A DNA stretch of 64,000 nt from Pseudonocardia terrae (GCF_021343995.1 NZ_JAJTTE010000008.1:100659-164658), one strand, 5' to 3'. Shown: positions 44,264 to 52,194, counted from the stretch's first letter. Translations and numbers: made by a program. The notes: generated by a model from the letters alone, not told the origin.

Positions 44264-44371
44264 TCAGCGACAGAGCGCGGTGTGCGTACGGCAGAGGTCG
44301 ACGTGCCGGCGACGCGTCCACCAGCAGCGCAGCTGCCGGCGCGCGGGCACCCGGAGCACTCGGCTCGACAT
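44264..44371 (-). CDS. Cysteine-containing leader peptide (uORF)
   Basis: A 35-codon frame starting at ATG 44371 with GGGAG 4 nt upstream, ending in RRHVDLCRTHTALCR. Short peptides ending in HVDLCRxxxALCR are known in actinobacteria as putative leader peptides before sulfur-metabolism genes. It follows the S-box and precedes the acetyltransferase gene. Ribosome pausing at its Cys codons could sense cysteine supply. Its stop overlaps one of three GGTCAGCG repeats (44195, 44227, 44262, plus-strand reading). Confidence 0.75.
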   Translation of the reverse strand: MSSRVLRVPARRQLRCWWTRRRHVDLCRTHTALCR

Positions 44372-44378
44372 ACCGCTC

Positions 44379-44464
44379 CCATCGGTCCCGGCGGTAGCAC
44401 CCTGCGCCGTGGGCGCGGGTTGCTGCGGCGTCGTCGAGCCGGGTCTCTCGGCCGCTCTGGATGG
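44379..44464 (-). ncRNA. S-box (SAM-I) riboswitch, copy 1
   Basis: On the minus strand the RNA has P1 CCAUC (44464-44460) pairing with GAUGG (44383-44379), P2 GCGGC/GCCGC, the kink-turn and core GAGAGACCCGGCUCGACGAC, the invariant GCAACC, P3 GCGCC/GGCGC, and GGGUGCUAC. These follow the SAM-I consensus in order, with GAGAGA...GGCUC in place of GAGGGA...GGCCC. The P1 3' strand touches the GGGAG ribosome site of the leader peptide, so SAM binding may block its translation. Confidence 0.8.
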
Positions 44465-44473
44465 ACATCTCGC

Positions 44474-44503
44474 ACTCAACCCGTCACCCGATCCGGTTGT
44501 CAA
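44474..44503 (-). promoter_or_regulatory. Candidate promoter of the sulfur operon
   Basis: TTGACA (44503-44498 on the minus strand) is a perfect -35 hexamer. A weak -10 (TTGAGT, 44479-44474) follows at 18 nt, and transcription would start just before the S-box. Confidence 0.5.
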
Positions 44504-44553
44504 GAGCATGAACGTGCAAGTGTCGTCGGCGCCACACCCGTCCTGACCTGCGG

Positions 44554-44569
44554 AAAAGTCCGGACATCT
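44554..44569. promoter_or_regulatory. TGTCCGGACA-type palindrome, copy 1
   Basis: AAGTCCGGACAT is centred at 44561/44562, about 60 bp upstream of the -35 of the sulfur-operon promoter. It matches the palindromes at 45681 and 47762. Confidence 0.45.
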
Positions 44570-44595
44570 GCGGGGAGGCGATCGGTGGGCCAGGT

Positions 44596-45479
44596 TCAGG
44601 AGGCAAGACGGGTCCGGGCCCGCGCCGCCCACTCCTGCGCCAGCAGGGCCTGGGAGACGACCCGGTCGGCGTGCCGGTGGGTGATCGTGGTGACCAGCAG
44701 CTCGTCGGCACCCGTGACGCGCTGCAGGGCCTCGAGGCGCTCGGCGACCGTCCCGGGTGCGCCGACGAACTGCGTCCGCACGCGGTCGGCCACGAGCGCC
44801 CGGTCCTCGTCGGACAGCGGGTACGCGGCCGCCGCGGCCGGATCGGGGAACGGGATGGCTCCGGCTCCCGTGCGGATGCTGTGCACCCACGGTTCGTAGC
44901 CCGTGGCCAGCTCCCGCGCGCCGGCGTCGTCCTCGGCCACGACGACGTCGGCCGACACCATGACGTAGGGGGCGGCCAGGCGCTGCGACGGCCGGAACGC
45001 TTCGCGGTACGCGGCCACCGCCTCGAGCACCGTGCCCGGGCTGACGTGGTAGTTCGCCGCGAACGGCAGCCCGCGCTCCCCCGCCACCACGGCACTGTCG
45101 CCGCCACTGCTGCCCAGCACCCACGGCTCGACGCCGGCGCCCTCGCCCGGCACCGCGTGCACCTCGACGCCCTCCGACGAGCGGTAGCTGCCGGCGAGCA
45201 GGTCGAGGACGTCGTCGACGATCCGCTCGTACGCCGGTGTCGATGCGCCGGGTTGGCGCAGCAACTCCAGCTGCGCCCGGAACCGCGGCGTCCGCAGCAG
45301 CCCGCCGATCAAGTACCGCCGCGGGATCAGCACGCCGTCGACGACGCGCTCCTCCGGCGGCTCGGGCGGCTCCTCGTGGGTGCGCGGACCGCCCGACCGG
45401 CCCAGGCCGAGATCGATCCGGCCGCGATCGGGGCCAGGTCCAGGACGGACAGCGGTACGTGAGGGGTCGGTGCAACCAT
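44596..45479 (-). pseudogene. LLM flavin monooxygenase gene with internal deletion
   Basis: The start is ATG 45479, with GGAGGAG upstream: HVPLSVLDLAPIAAGS is the usual LLM N-terminus. The next coding block, RIDLGLGRSGGPRTHEE, then DGVLIPRRYL to the stop at 44596, lies in another frame and belongs about 90 residues further on in intact relatives. The break falls in GCGGCCGGATCGATC, where the two segments share GGATC-like sequence. The C-terminal 245 residues are clean LLM sequence. An S-box riboswitch precedes it, so an intact ancestor was SAM-controlled. Confidence 0.75.
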
Positions 45480-45492
45480 GTCGTGCGCTCCT

Positions 45493-45579
45493 CCATCGCT
45501 CCCGGCATGAGCACCCGCACCCGTCGACGGGGGGTTGCTGCGGCGTCGTCGAGCCAGGTCTCTCGGCCGCTCTGGATGG
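45493..45579 (-). ncRNA. S-box (SAM-I) riboswitch, copy 2
   Basis: The core is nearly identical to copy 1: P1 CCAUC (45579-45575) with GAUGG (45497-45493), P2 GCGGC/GCCGC, GAGAGACCUGGCUCGACGAC, GCAACC, a different P3 (CCCGUC-loop-GACGGG type) and GGGUGCU. The P1 3' strand runs straight into the GGAGGAG ribosome site (45494-45488) of the monooxygenase gene, so SAM binding should hide it (translational control). A promoter-like TTGACG (45633-45628) lies upstream. Confidence 0.8.
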
Positions 45580-45680
45580 GGTGACCCCGCGGGGCCGGAT
45601 CCACTGTAGGGATCAACACCGCCCGTACGTCAATACTCTGGGTGACTTCTGTGATGCCCGCCGCCGAAACCCGGCGCTCC

Positions 45681-45692
45681 TTGTCCGGACAA
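45681..45692. promoter_or_regulatory. TTGTCCGGACAA palindrome, copy 2
   Basis: A perfect 12-bp palindrome, 54 bp upstream of the -35 of the S-box 2 promoter and 200 bp before the divergent monooxygenase gene at 45892. A half-match (ACCGGACAA) follows at about 45746-45754. Confidence 0.5.
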
Positions 45693-45891
45693 CGCAGCCA
45701 GGGCGCCCATCAGGCGAAACACGGCCAGGCAGCCCGTCATAGAGGACCGGACAACTCCGGGACGGCGTCTGCGAGGCTCCCCAACGCCACCCGAACGTGG
45801 TTACTGTGAGGCTTCGCCCCGGATGCGAGGACGAGAGCCGCCACGACCGCGGCCCGACACCTCTCCGGCCGTCGCCTTCAGGAGCTTCCGC

Positions 45892-46989
45892 ATGCGCTTC
45901 CAGGTCCTCGACATCGTCCCCCACGCCCCGCACCCGGTGACCGGGGAGATCATCTCCGTGCACGAGCGGTTGGAGCGGGTGGTGGAGAACGCCGTGCTCG
46001 CCGAGCGGCTCGGCTTCGACTCCTACGCCGTCGGCGAGCGGCACGCCGGTGAGTTCGTCTCCTCCGCCCCGACCGTCCTGCTCGGGGCGCTGGCCCAGGC
46101 CACGGAGCGGATCCTGCTCAGCACGGGGGTGACCGTGCTGTCGCTGCTCGACCCCGTCCGGGTGGCCGAGGACTACGCGACGGTCGACCAGCTCTCGGGC
46201 GGCCGGCTGGAGATCGTGATCGGCAAGGGCAACGAGGACAAGCACTTCCCGTTGTTCGGACTCGACCTGGCGAAGCAGTACGAGTACCTCACCGAGAACC
46301 ACGAGCTGCTGCGCCGCCTCCTGCGCGAGGACCACGTGTCCTGGACCGGGGTGCACCACCACGACCTCGACGACGTGACGACCTACCCGCGGCCCTTCGA
46401 CGGGCCCTTCCGGATCTGGCACGGGTCGGCCACCTCCACCGCCGCCGTCGACCTCGCCGCGCGCTGGGGCGACCCGATCTTCAGCGCCAACGCCCTGCAA
46501 CCGCGGGAGAACTACCTGGTGCTCATCGACCGGTACCGCGAGCAGCTCGAGGCGCACGGGCACGATCCGGCGGTCGGCTACGTCGGGTCGGGATCCGGCG
46601 GACTGTTCCTGGCCGACACCGACGAGCAGGCGATCGCGGAGTACCGGCCGATCTACGAGGCGCAGGCGGCCAAGCTCGCCGCGGCGCACGCCGGCGACCC
46701 CCGCAAGGGCAAGACCATGTCCTTCACCACGATCGAGGAGGCCGTCGCGCACGGTCCCGCCCTGGTGGGGACGCCGGAACGGGTCGCCGCGAAGATCCTC
46801 GACTACCACAAGTCCTACCGGCACGACGTCCAGTCGGTCTCGATCAACCCCGTCCTGCCCTACCCGCAGCAGCAGGAGGTGCTGAGCCGCTTCGCCGAGG
46901 AGGTCGTGCCCCTGGTCCGCCGCGAGGTTTCGACCACGCTGTGGGGACCGCAGGACCCGGGCCGCGCCCGGGGCCTGGCACCGGCCTGA
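45892..46989 (+). CDS. Luciferase-like FMN-dependent monooxygenase (intact)
   Basis: A 365-residue LLM-class protein with AGGAG before ATG 45892. Pattern: RFQVLDIVPHAPHPVTGE, LAERLGFDSYAVGERHAGEF, ILLSTGVTVLSLLDPVRVAE, QLSGGRLEIVIGKGNED and GSATSTAAVDLAARWGDPIF. It resembles the CE1758-type FMN luciferase-like family. It is divergent from the deleted LLM gene and shares its upstream palindrome, so it probably belongs to the same sulfur regulon. No lesion is seen. Confidence 0.85.
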   Translation: MRFQVLDIVPHAPHPVTGEIISVHERLERVVENAVLAERLGFDSYAVGERHAGEFVSSAPTVLLGALAQATERILLSTGVTVLSLLDPVRVAEDYATVDQLSGGRLEIVIGKGNEDKHFPLFGLDLAKQYEYLTENHELLRRLLREDHVSWTGVHHHDLDDVTTYPRPFDGPFRIWHGSATSTAAVDLAARWGDPIFSANALQPRENYLVLIDRYREQLEAHGHDPAVGYVGSGSGGLFLADTDEQAIAEYRPIYEAQAAKLAAAHAGDPRKGKTMSFTTIEEAVAHGPALVGTPERVAAKILDYHKSYRHDVQSVSINPVLPYPQQQEVLSRFAEEVVPLVRREVSTTLWGPQDPGRARGLAPA

Positions 46990-47021
46990 GGTCCGACCGG
47001 TCGGTCGAGACCTTCGGACCT

Positions 47022-47345
47022 TCAGCGAGCCACCGGAACGCCGCTGTCGAACGGTCGGACGCGCCGCGGCTCCGGCGTCGACGGCGGCTGCGGGGTCCGG
47101 CGGAGCGCGGAGCGCGCCACGGCCAGCTCGTGGGCGACCTCCGCCGTGATCAGCTCGGCGTGCAGGGTTCCGGAGCCGACGCTGAGCAGGGCGCGGTGCC
47201 GGCGCACCAGCGCGTCCAGCCCCTCGAGCAGCCGGGTCCCGATATCGGCACGGCGCTGCTCGAGAGCCGTCCGATCCGCTGTGGACGAGGAGTCGGGGCC
47301 CGCCACGGACGTGCGCGGGGCGGAGTTCGGGGTGGTGAAGGGCAT
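47022..47345 (-). CDS. Hypothetical protein behind a leader peptide
   Basis: A 107-residue helical protein (ALEQRRADIGTRLLEGLDAL, RRHRALLSVGSGTLHAELI) with a Ser/Thr-rich N-terminus. GGAG precedes ATG 47345. No family is recognised. A leader peptide of the sulfur type ends 127 nt upstream on the same strand, so it is likely cysteine- or sulfur-regulated. Confidence 0.6.
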   Translation of the reverse strand: MPFTTPNSAPRTSVAGPDSSSTADRTALEQRRADIGTRLLEGLDALVRRHRALLSVGSGTLHAELITAEVAHELAVARSALRRTPQPPSTPEPRRVRPFDSGVPVAR

Positions 47346-47472
47346 GACTGTCTCCGAGGGATGAGGCCGGGTGGGCGCGCGGAGGCCCGGGTGGACCACG
47401 ACACGTGCGACGACCGACAGCGCCGCGCCCCGTCGGCGGGAGGGGCGTCAGCGGCGGACGGTCGTCACCGGT

Positions 47473-47586
47473 TCAGCGACAGAGCGCGGCCTCGGTCCGG
47501 CAGAAGTCCACGTGGCGACCGCGGGACCACACCGCGGCGCCCAGGGGCACGTCCCGCGGCCCGTCGATCCGACGCCCGGTGCGCAC
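47473..47586 (-). CDS. Cysteine-containing leader peptide, copy 2
   Basis: A 37-codon frame from GTG 47586 (AGGGGAG upstream), ending in RGRHVDFCRTEAALCR, the same C-terminal pattern as the leader peptide at 44264. It precedes the 107-residue gene. No full S-box core is found before it. Confidence 0.65.
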   Translation of the reverse strand: MRTGRRIDGPRDVPLGAAVWSRGRHVDFCRTEAALCR

Positions 47587-47656
47587 GACGCTCCCCTTCA
47601 CGCCCCCGTGCGTCGCACCCGGACGGTTGCCGGACGCCGACGGAGGACTTCGATCA

Positions 47657-47685
47657 GACAAACCGACCGCCCCACCGGCTGTCAA
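47657..47685 (-). promoter_or_regulatory. Candidate promoter for leader peptide 2
   Basis: TTGACA (47685-47680 on the minus strand) followed at 17 nt by a weak TTTGTC; a TGTCCGGACA palindrome lies 77 bp upstream, similar to the other two sites. Confidence 0.45.
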
Positions 47686-47761
47686 GGCGTTGCCGACGCG
47701 CCGTGCACTCGGCGGCGGAGACCGGCCGGGAGATCCGGACCGGTCGCCGTACCGCCGTCGC

Positions 47762-47771
47762 TGTCCGGACA
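47762..47771. promoter_or_regulatory. TGTCCGGACA palindrome, copy 3
   Basis: CTGTCCGGACAAAG context; upstream of the leader-peptide 2 promoter. Same core as 44558-44565 and 45681-45692. Confidence 0.45.
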
Positions 47772-47876
47772 AAGTCCTTGTCTCCCAACGCCTGGGAGGC
47801 CGACTGAGAGCACCCCCCATCGGGGGCTCGGCTTGACCCGCCATCGACCTCACGCTCACCTGCAGCGCAGGCTGTC

Positions 47877-48033
47877 TCTCCTCTCGCGGAGCGCCCTGGA
47901 GACGTTCACCGAGCAGGTCGTCTCGATCCTGCGGGCGCGGGGCCTGTTCCGGGAGGGCTACACCGGGACGACGCTGCGGGATCACCTCGGCCTTCCCCGT
48001 CCCGGACGGCGAGGGGCTGCACACCTGCCGTGA
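47877..48033 (+). pseudogene. C-terminal remnant of an NtaA-type monooxygenase
   Basis: The last about 50 codons (ETFTEQVVSILRARGLFREG, YTGTTLRDHLGLPRP) match the C-terminus of NtaA/SnaA monooxygenases, including the one at 38370. Everything upstream is missing. Confidence 0.65.
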
Positions 48034-48092
48034 CGGACAGCGAGGAACGGTCTCACCACCTCCTCCAGGTGTTTCCGCGAGAGCCCGCCGAG

Positions 48093-48488
48093 TCACCGGC
48101 AGGCGAGGGCCACGCTGTCGTAGAGGTCGAGCGACGACCCGACCAGCCGCAGTACGCGTCCCAGGGGCGGGTTGTGCGAGACCACGAACCGCACTGCACA
48201 GCCGCGCCGCTGCAGCGCCCTTCGAGCCTCGTCGAGCCGCCCGACCGCCCGCGCCGCGGCGAACCCCACCTCGCTGAGATCCACCACCACCCGTTCCGCG
48301 CCGTGCGCCTCCACCCACGCCCCGACCTCGGCCGAGTTGGTCAGGTCGAGCTCCCCGGACACCATCAGCAGCTCCAGGCCCGGCGCGGGGCACACCGCGC
48401 GCACAGCGGCCAGGCCGTACCGCGAGAACTCGCCGGCGAAGGAGCGCGACGCGCACCTGCCGACGCGCTCTGGCGCAAGATCGTCCAC
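48093..48488 (-). CDS. STAS-domain protein
   Basis: A 131-residue protein; GTG 48488 has GGAGG 7 nt upstream. The STAS fold is visible: LELLMVSGELDLTNSAEVGA, ERVVVDLSEVGFAAARAVGR, GCAVRFVVSHN. The usual Ser of anti-anti-sigma factors (DSSG/LGSAG) is replaced by AAARA, so phospho-switching by an anti-sigma kinase is unlikely. Confidence 0.7.
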   Translation of the reverse strand: MDDLAPERVGRCASRSFAGEFSRYGLAAVRAVCPAPGLELLMVSGELDLTNSAEVGAWVEAHGAERVVVDLSEVGFAAARAVGRLDEARRALQRRGCAVRFVVSHNPPLGRVLRLVGSSLDLYDSVALACR

Positions 48489-48750
48489 GTCACGGTCCTC
48501 CAGGTCGACGGACCCCGCGAGAGTCGCGGAGCTGCACGGCCGACTGCGTGACCGAGAACGACGAGGAACGGGGAGCGTTCGACGCGTCGTGGTCGCCACT
48601 GCACCAGGACCGGGCCGCGAATGCAAACCTCGAGGAGCTTCTCCGTCCGGGGCACCGACGAGATGGTGCGTTCGGAGCCGGCCCCTCGTCCGATCTGCTC
48701 GCCCGCTCAGACCAGGACCTGTGCGCCGCCCGGTCGTGTCGCGGCAGGGA

Positions 48751-49158
48751 TCATGTCGACGTCCCGGACGAGGCGGAGGCGGATCCCCTCCACCGCTCGA
48801 CGTCGCGCAGAGCGTCCTCGGGCGATCGATAGAGAGCCAACACGGTGTCCAGCCCGGTCAGCTGGATCGGCCGGATGACCGGGCGGGTCCCGTCCACGAC
48901 GATCCGCAGCGTCGGCACGCCGTCGCGGCGCTGCGCCTCGGCGACCTCGACGAGGATGCCGATCCCGGCCGAGCCGAGGAAGTCGACCTCGCTCAGGTCG
49001 AGGATCACCGTGCCGGACGCCGGATCGGTGAACGCTCGCTCGACGGCCGCGCCCACGCGCCGGACCGTCGCATAGTCGACCGGCCCGCTGAGGGCGAGGA
49101 CCATCGCATCCCCGTACCGGCGGAACGAGCAGTCGAGATCGTTCGCGTGCGTCGACAC
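48751..49158 (-). CDS. STAS-domain anti-sigma factor antagonist
   Basis: A 135-residue protein with VILDLSEVDFLGSAGIGILV, in which the Ser of LGSAGI is the expected phosphorylation site. GTG 49158 is chosen because GGGGAGG lies 9 nt upstream; ATG 49188 is an alternative. No partner kinase (RsbW-like) is next to it. It may act with distant anti-sigma factors in stress control. Confidence 0.75.
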   Translation of the reverse strand: MSTHANDLDCSFRRYGDAMVLALSGPVDYATVRRVGAAVERAFTDPASGTVILDLSEVDFLGSAGIGILVEVAEAQRRDGVPTLRIVVDGTRPVIRPIQLTGLDTVLALYRSPEDALRDVERWRGSASASSGTST

Positions 49159-49219
49159 CCTGTTCGCCTCCCCACTGGCACAGGACATCCCCGATATCGA
49201 CCGCCACCAAACGGTGCGT

Positions 49220-49903
49220 TCACTTCCGGCGACGGAGCCGGTGCACGCTCACCTCGGGATCGGCGGTGCCGGTCGTGTCGACGGTCGCCCAGCTCTCGCA
49301 GGCGGCGAGGAAGTCACGGGCGGGCGGACGTCCCTGGTCGGCCAGCCACACCTCGCCCGCGCCGCAGACGAGCCGGGGCAGCAGCGCGCCGAGGGCGTCG
49401 AGCCGGTCGTGGAGGTACAGCACGTCGGCGGCCAGCACGAGGTCCCACGGAGCACCCGCGATCGCCGCCCAGGGATCCGACCAGTCGCACTGCGCCACGT
49501 CGAGCCGGACCCCGTTGCGGCGGGCGTTGTGCGCCGCGAACGCCAAGGCGTCGGGCACGCGGTCGGTGGCCAGGACCCTGGCCCCGCACTGCGCCGCGGC
49601 GAGGCTCGGCAGGGCCAGCCCGCACCCCAGCTCGAGCACACGCGCACCGCCGACGTCTGCGCGCGCCACGGCGCCCGCGAGCTCGATCCCGCTCGGCCAC
49701 GGCTGCGCCCAGTAGGGTGGCTCCGTCCCACCCCAGCCGAAGTTCTGCTGGTAGATCTGGTCGAGCGCGTCCCGGGGGTGGACGAGCTCGATCCGCCCGG
49801 TCGGGAGGTCGAGCGTGCTGTTGCCGACCCCGAGCAGACCGGACGGCACACCGGCTCCGGGGGCGTCGCCGTACAGGGTGAATCCGCTGGTGGCGGAGGG
49901 CAT
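49220..49903 (-). CDS. Class I SAM-dependent methyltransferase
   Basis: A 227-residue protein. Motif I is RVLELGCGLALPSLAAA; ATDRVPDALAFAAHN and WDLVLAADVLYLHDRLDAL follow, as in METTL-type lysine or protein methyltransferases (GWGGTEPPYWAQPWPSG N-terminal segment). The substrate is unknown. ATG 49903 has GAGG upstream. Confidence 0.8.
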   Translation of the reverse strand: MPSATSGFTLYGDAPGAGVPSGLLGVGNSTLDLPTGRIELVHPRDALDQIYQQNFGWGGTEPPYWAQPWPSGIELAGAVARADVGGARVLELGCGLALPSLAAAQCGARVLATDRVPDALAFAAHNARRNGVRLDVAQCDWSDPWAAIAGAPWDLVLAADVLYLHDRLDALGALLPRLVCGAGEVWLADQGRPPARDFLAACESWATVDTTGTADPEVSVHRLRRRK

Positions 49904-49990
49904 GCAAGCCTCAGATCTCTCGCGGGGCGACCCGCGTTCGGGTACGGCACCGCCGGTGCCGCTCGTACCGCGCCGCACGGCGCGGATCGG

Positions 49991-50191
49991 TCAGAGTCGG
50001 AAGACGCCGGACACCGCGAGCCCGGACTCCGACTCGTGCAGGTCGAACTCCACGCGGTCGCTCGCGCGCAGGCTCTGGCTCCCCCCGCCGTCGATCTGGG
50101 CGCGGCGCACGGTGACCTCCCTGCCGTCGTCGAGCACGATGAGGCCGCTCCCCTGCCGGGGGTCGAACCACTGGACGGTCCCGGTCGCCAT
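49991..50191 (-). CDS. Degenerate cold-shock-domain protein
   Basis: A 66-residue protein with the CSD framework (MATGTVQWFDPRQGSGLIVL) but altered nucleic-acid-binding motifs: RNP1 KGFGFI reads QGSGLI and RNP2 VFVH reads VTVR. The aromatic surface that stacks on RNA is mostly lost. It is divergent from the canonical cspA 283 bp away. Confidence 0.75.
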   Translation of the reverse strand: MATGTVQWFDPRQGSGLIVLDDGREVTVRRAQIDGGGSQSLRASDRVEFDLHESESGLAVSGVFRL

Positions 50192-50474
50192 GGCCGGCTC
50201 CCTGCGCCCCGGTGGTGACGACTCATCGGGCGACCCGGGCGACGCGCCTCGACAACTGCTGAGGGTCCGACCCTACGCGTCCTGTCCCGCCGGGCGCATG
50301 ACGCAGTAGGGTGCCCGCGGTCGTTCGGTTTTCGAGGTCCGTGTCCTGCACGCTCGCGGAAACGGAAGCGATGGGCCGCGGCCCCGTCCTCACCGTGACG
50401 GGCGGGACGCACCCATCGGCGTCGGCCGGGCCCCGCACCCTGCGGACGGCCCAGGACCTGCGAGGAGCAGTCAG

Positions 50475-50678
50475 ATGCCACAGGGCACCGTGAAGTGGTT
50501 CAACGCCGAGAAGGGCTTCGGCTTCATCGAGCAGGACGGCGGCGGCGCAGACGTCTTCGTCCACTACTCGGAGATCGACGCCAGCGGCTACCGCAGCCTC
50601 GACGAGGGCCAGCGGGTGGAGTTCGAGGTCGGGCAGGGCAAGAAGGGGCCGCAGGCCACCGGCGTCCGCCCCGTCTGA
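50475..50678 (+). CDS. cspA: Cold-shock protein CspA family
   Basis: A 67-residue protein with intact RNP1 (KGFGFI) and RNP2 (VFVHYSEI). ATG 50475 follows GAGGAG. It is an RNA chaperone. The 283-bp upstream region could hold a long leader typical of such genes. Confidence 0.92.
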   Translation: MPQGTVKWFNAEKGFGFIEQDGGGADVFVHYSEIDASGYRSLDEGQRVEFEVGQGKKGPQATGVRPV

Positions 50679-50759
50679 CACCAGCAGGACCGGAGCCCGT
50701 CACCCCTCGGGGAGGCGGGCTCCCCTCGTCTCCGGGCCGGATCCCACCGGGCCGCAGCG

Positions 50760-51725
50760 TCAGTGACGGGCGTACATCGCGAGCTCGAAGAGGTGCTCGA
50801 CGTCGCGGCCGGCGTCGACCGCGCAGCAGAGGACGAACACCAGCGCGAGGCCGACGCCGACGAGGGCGGCCCGCCGGGAGCGGGGCGGCGCCTCGAGCAG
50901 CGCCGCGACCCGGGCGGTGACGGCGGTCGCGCCGTAGCCGAGGGCGAGTCCGTGCGACGGGCGGCCGGGCGCGCGTGACGCGGCGAGGCCCGCCCTGGCC
51001 AGGGCGCGTGCGGCGAGACCGCGATCGCGGACGGCGGTGGCGGCGTGTTCGTCGGCAGCGCGCTCCAGGAGGTAGTCGACCGTGCCGGGGAGCCGGGTGA
51101 GCAGCGGGTTCGCCGCGGCGGCGAGCTGTGCGGCCAGCAGCCACCAGTGGTCGTGGCCGTGCAGGTGGGCGCGCTCGTGGGCGAAGACCACCCGCCGCTC
51201 GTCGGGGCCCAGCGCCTGCAGCATCCCGGTGGTGACGACGATGTGCCCACTGCCGGCCCGGGTGACGGCGCGTCGGCCCGCCGGACGGCGGAACGCGGGC
51301 AGGGCGAAGGCGTCGACGGCCTCGTCGGGGACGACGATGAGCTCACCGTTCGCGGCGGGGGCGAGGCGACGGGCGAGCGTCCAGCTGCGGACCACGGCAC
51401 GGGTCCGGCGGACCGCCGACACCGCGAGCAGCACGGTCAGCGCGAGCAGCATCCCCACCGCGGCGTAGGCGACGGCGGGCGACACCGGGTCGGCGCCCTG
51501 CAGCACGGTGACCGACCACCCGCCGTAGCGGGCGATCAGCGGGACCTGGCCGACCGCCGTCCAGCCCAGGAGGCCGAGCGCCCACACCCAGCAGCCCGCG
51601 CTGATCACCCCGGCACCGACCAGGATGCGCGCCGCGGCGTGCGGCACCCACAGCCGCGACAACGGTCCGACACCGGCGCCGAGCAGGAGCGCGGCGAGCA
51701 TCGGGACGTAGACGTCGAGTCGCAT
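50760..51725 (-). CDS. M56-family (BlaR1-like) membrane metallopeptidase
   Basis: A 321-residue protein with several membrane segments and HEXXH as VFAHERAHLHGHDH, plus a later EHAAT. M56 proteins cleave BlaI-type repressors in response to a cell-envelope signal. Its sensor domain is absent (no penicillin-binding domain), so the signal is unknown. It lies 27 bp after the BlaI gene. Confidence 0.85.
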   Translation of the reverse strand: MRLDVYVPMLAALLLGAGVGPLSRLWVPHAAARILVGAGVISAGCWVWALGLLGWTAVGQVPLIARYGGWSVTVLQGADPVSPAVAYAAVGMLLALTVLLAVSAVRRTRAVVRSWTLARRLAPAANGELIVVPDEAVDAFALPAFRRPAGRRAVTRAGSGHIVVTTGMLQALGPDERRVVFAHERAHLHGHDHWWLLAAQLAAAANPLLTRLPGTVDYLLERAADEHAATAVRDRGLAARALARAGLAASRAPGRPSHGLALGYGATAVTARVAALLEAPPRSRRAALVGVGLALVFVLCCAVDAGRDVEHLFELAMYARH

Positions 51726-51752
51726 GGACGGGGCTCCGGGTTCGGTGACGGG

Positions 51753-52190
51753 TCAGGCGTCGGCGGGGCGGCTCACGCCCTCGGGGCTGCGGGCCTCGGC
51801 CCGGTGCAGCAACTCGGCGAGCACGGCCTCGTCCTCTCCCCCGAGCTCGGCGACGAAGCGACGCAGCACCGCCGTCCGGTCGCTCCCGCGGTCCAGCAGG
51901 GTGCGCATCTGCCGCGCGGTGAGGCCGTTCTGGTCGAGGACCGGGCGGTAGGCGTGGGCGCGACCGACCCGCTCGCGCTCGACGGCCCCCTTGGCGTGCA
52001 GCCGGCTGAGGATCGTGTGCACGGTGTTGTAGGCCAGCCCGGGGCCGAGGGCCTGGTGGACCTGAGCGGGGATCAGCGCGGTGTCCGCGGCCCACAGCAC
52101 GGCCAGCACCTCGTTCTCCAGCTCACCGGCCGGCCGGCGCAGACCGCGCTCGTCCCGCCCGGAGCCACTGCCCGACCCGCCCTCCGCCAC
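51753..52190 (-). CDS. BlaI/MecI-family repressor
   Basis: A 145-residue protein with the winged-helix pattern LENEVLAVLWAAD, IPAQVHQALGPGLAYNTVHT, ILSRLHAKGAVERERVG. It pairs with the M56 peptidase downstream. The start ATG 52190 lies next to repeated CTAC/GTAG sites, its likely operator. Confidence 0.88.
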   Translation of the reverse strand: MAEGGSGSGSGRDERGLRRPAGELENEVLAVLWAADTALIPAQVHQALGPGLAYNTVHTILSRLHAKGAVERERVGRAHAYRPVLDQNGLTARQMRTLLDRGSDRTAVLRRFVAELGGEDEAVLAELLHRAEARSPEGVSRPADA

Positions 52191-52194
52191 AGAA

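Noticed and set aside
47587..47660. A third S-box before leader peptide 2
   Set aside because: GCAACC and GGGUGC are present, but the P1/P2 core and GAGAGACC element are missing.
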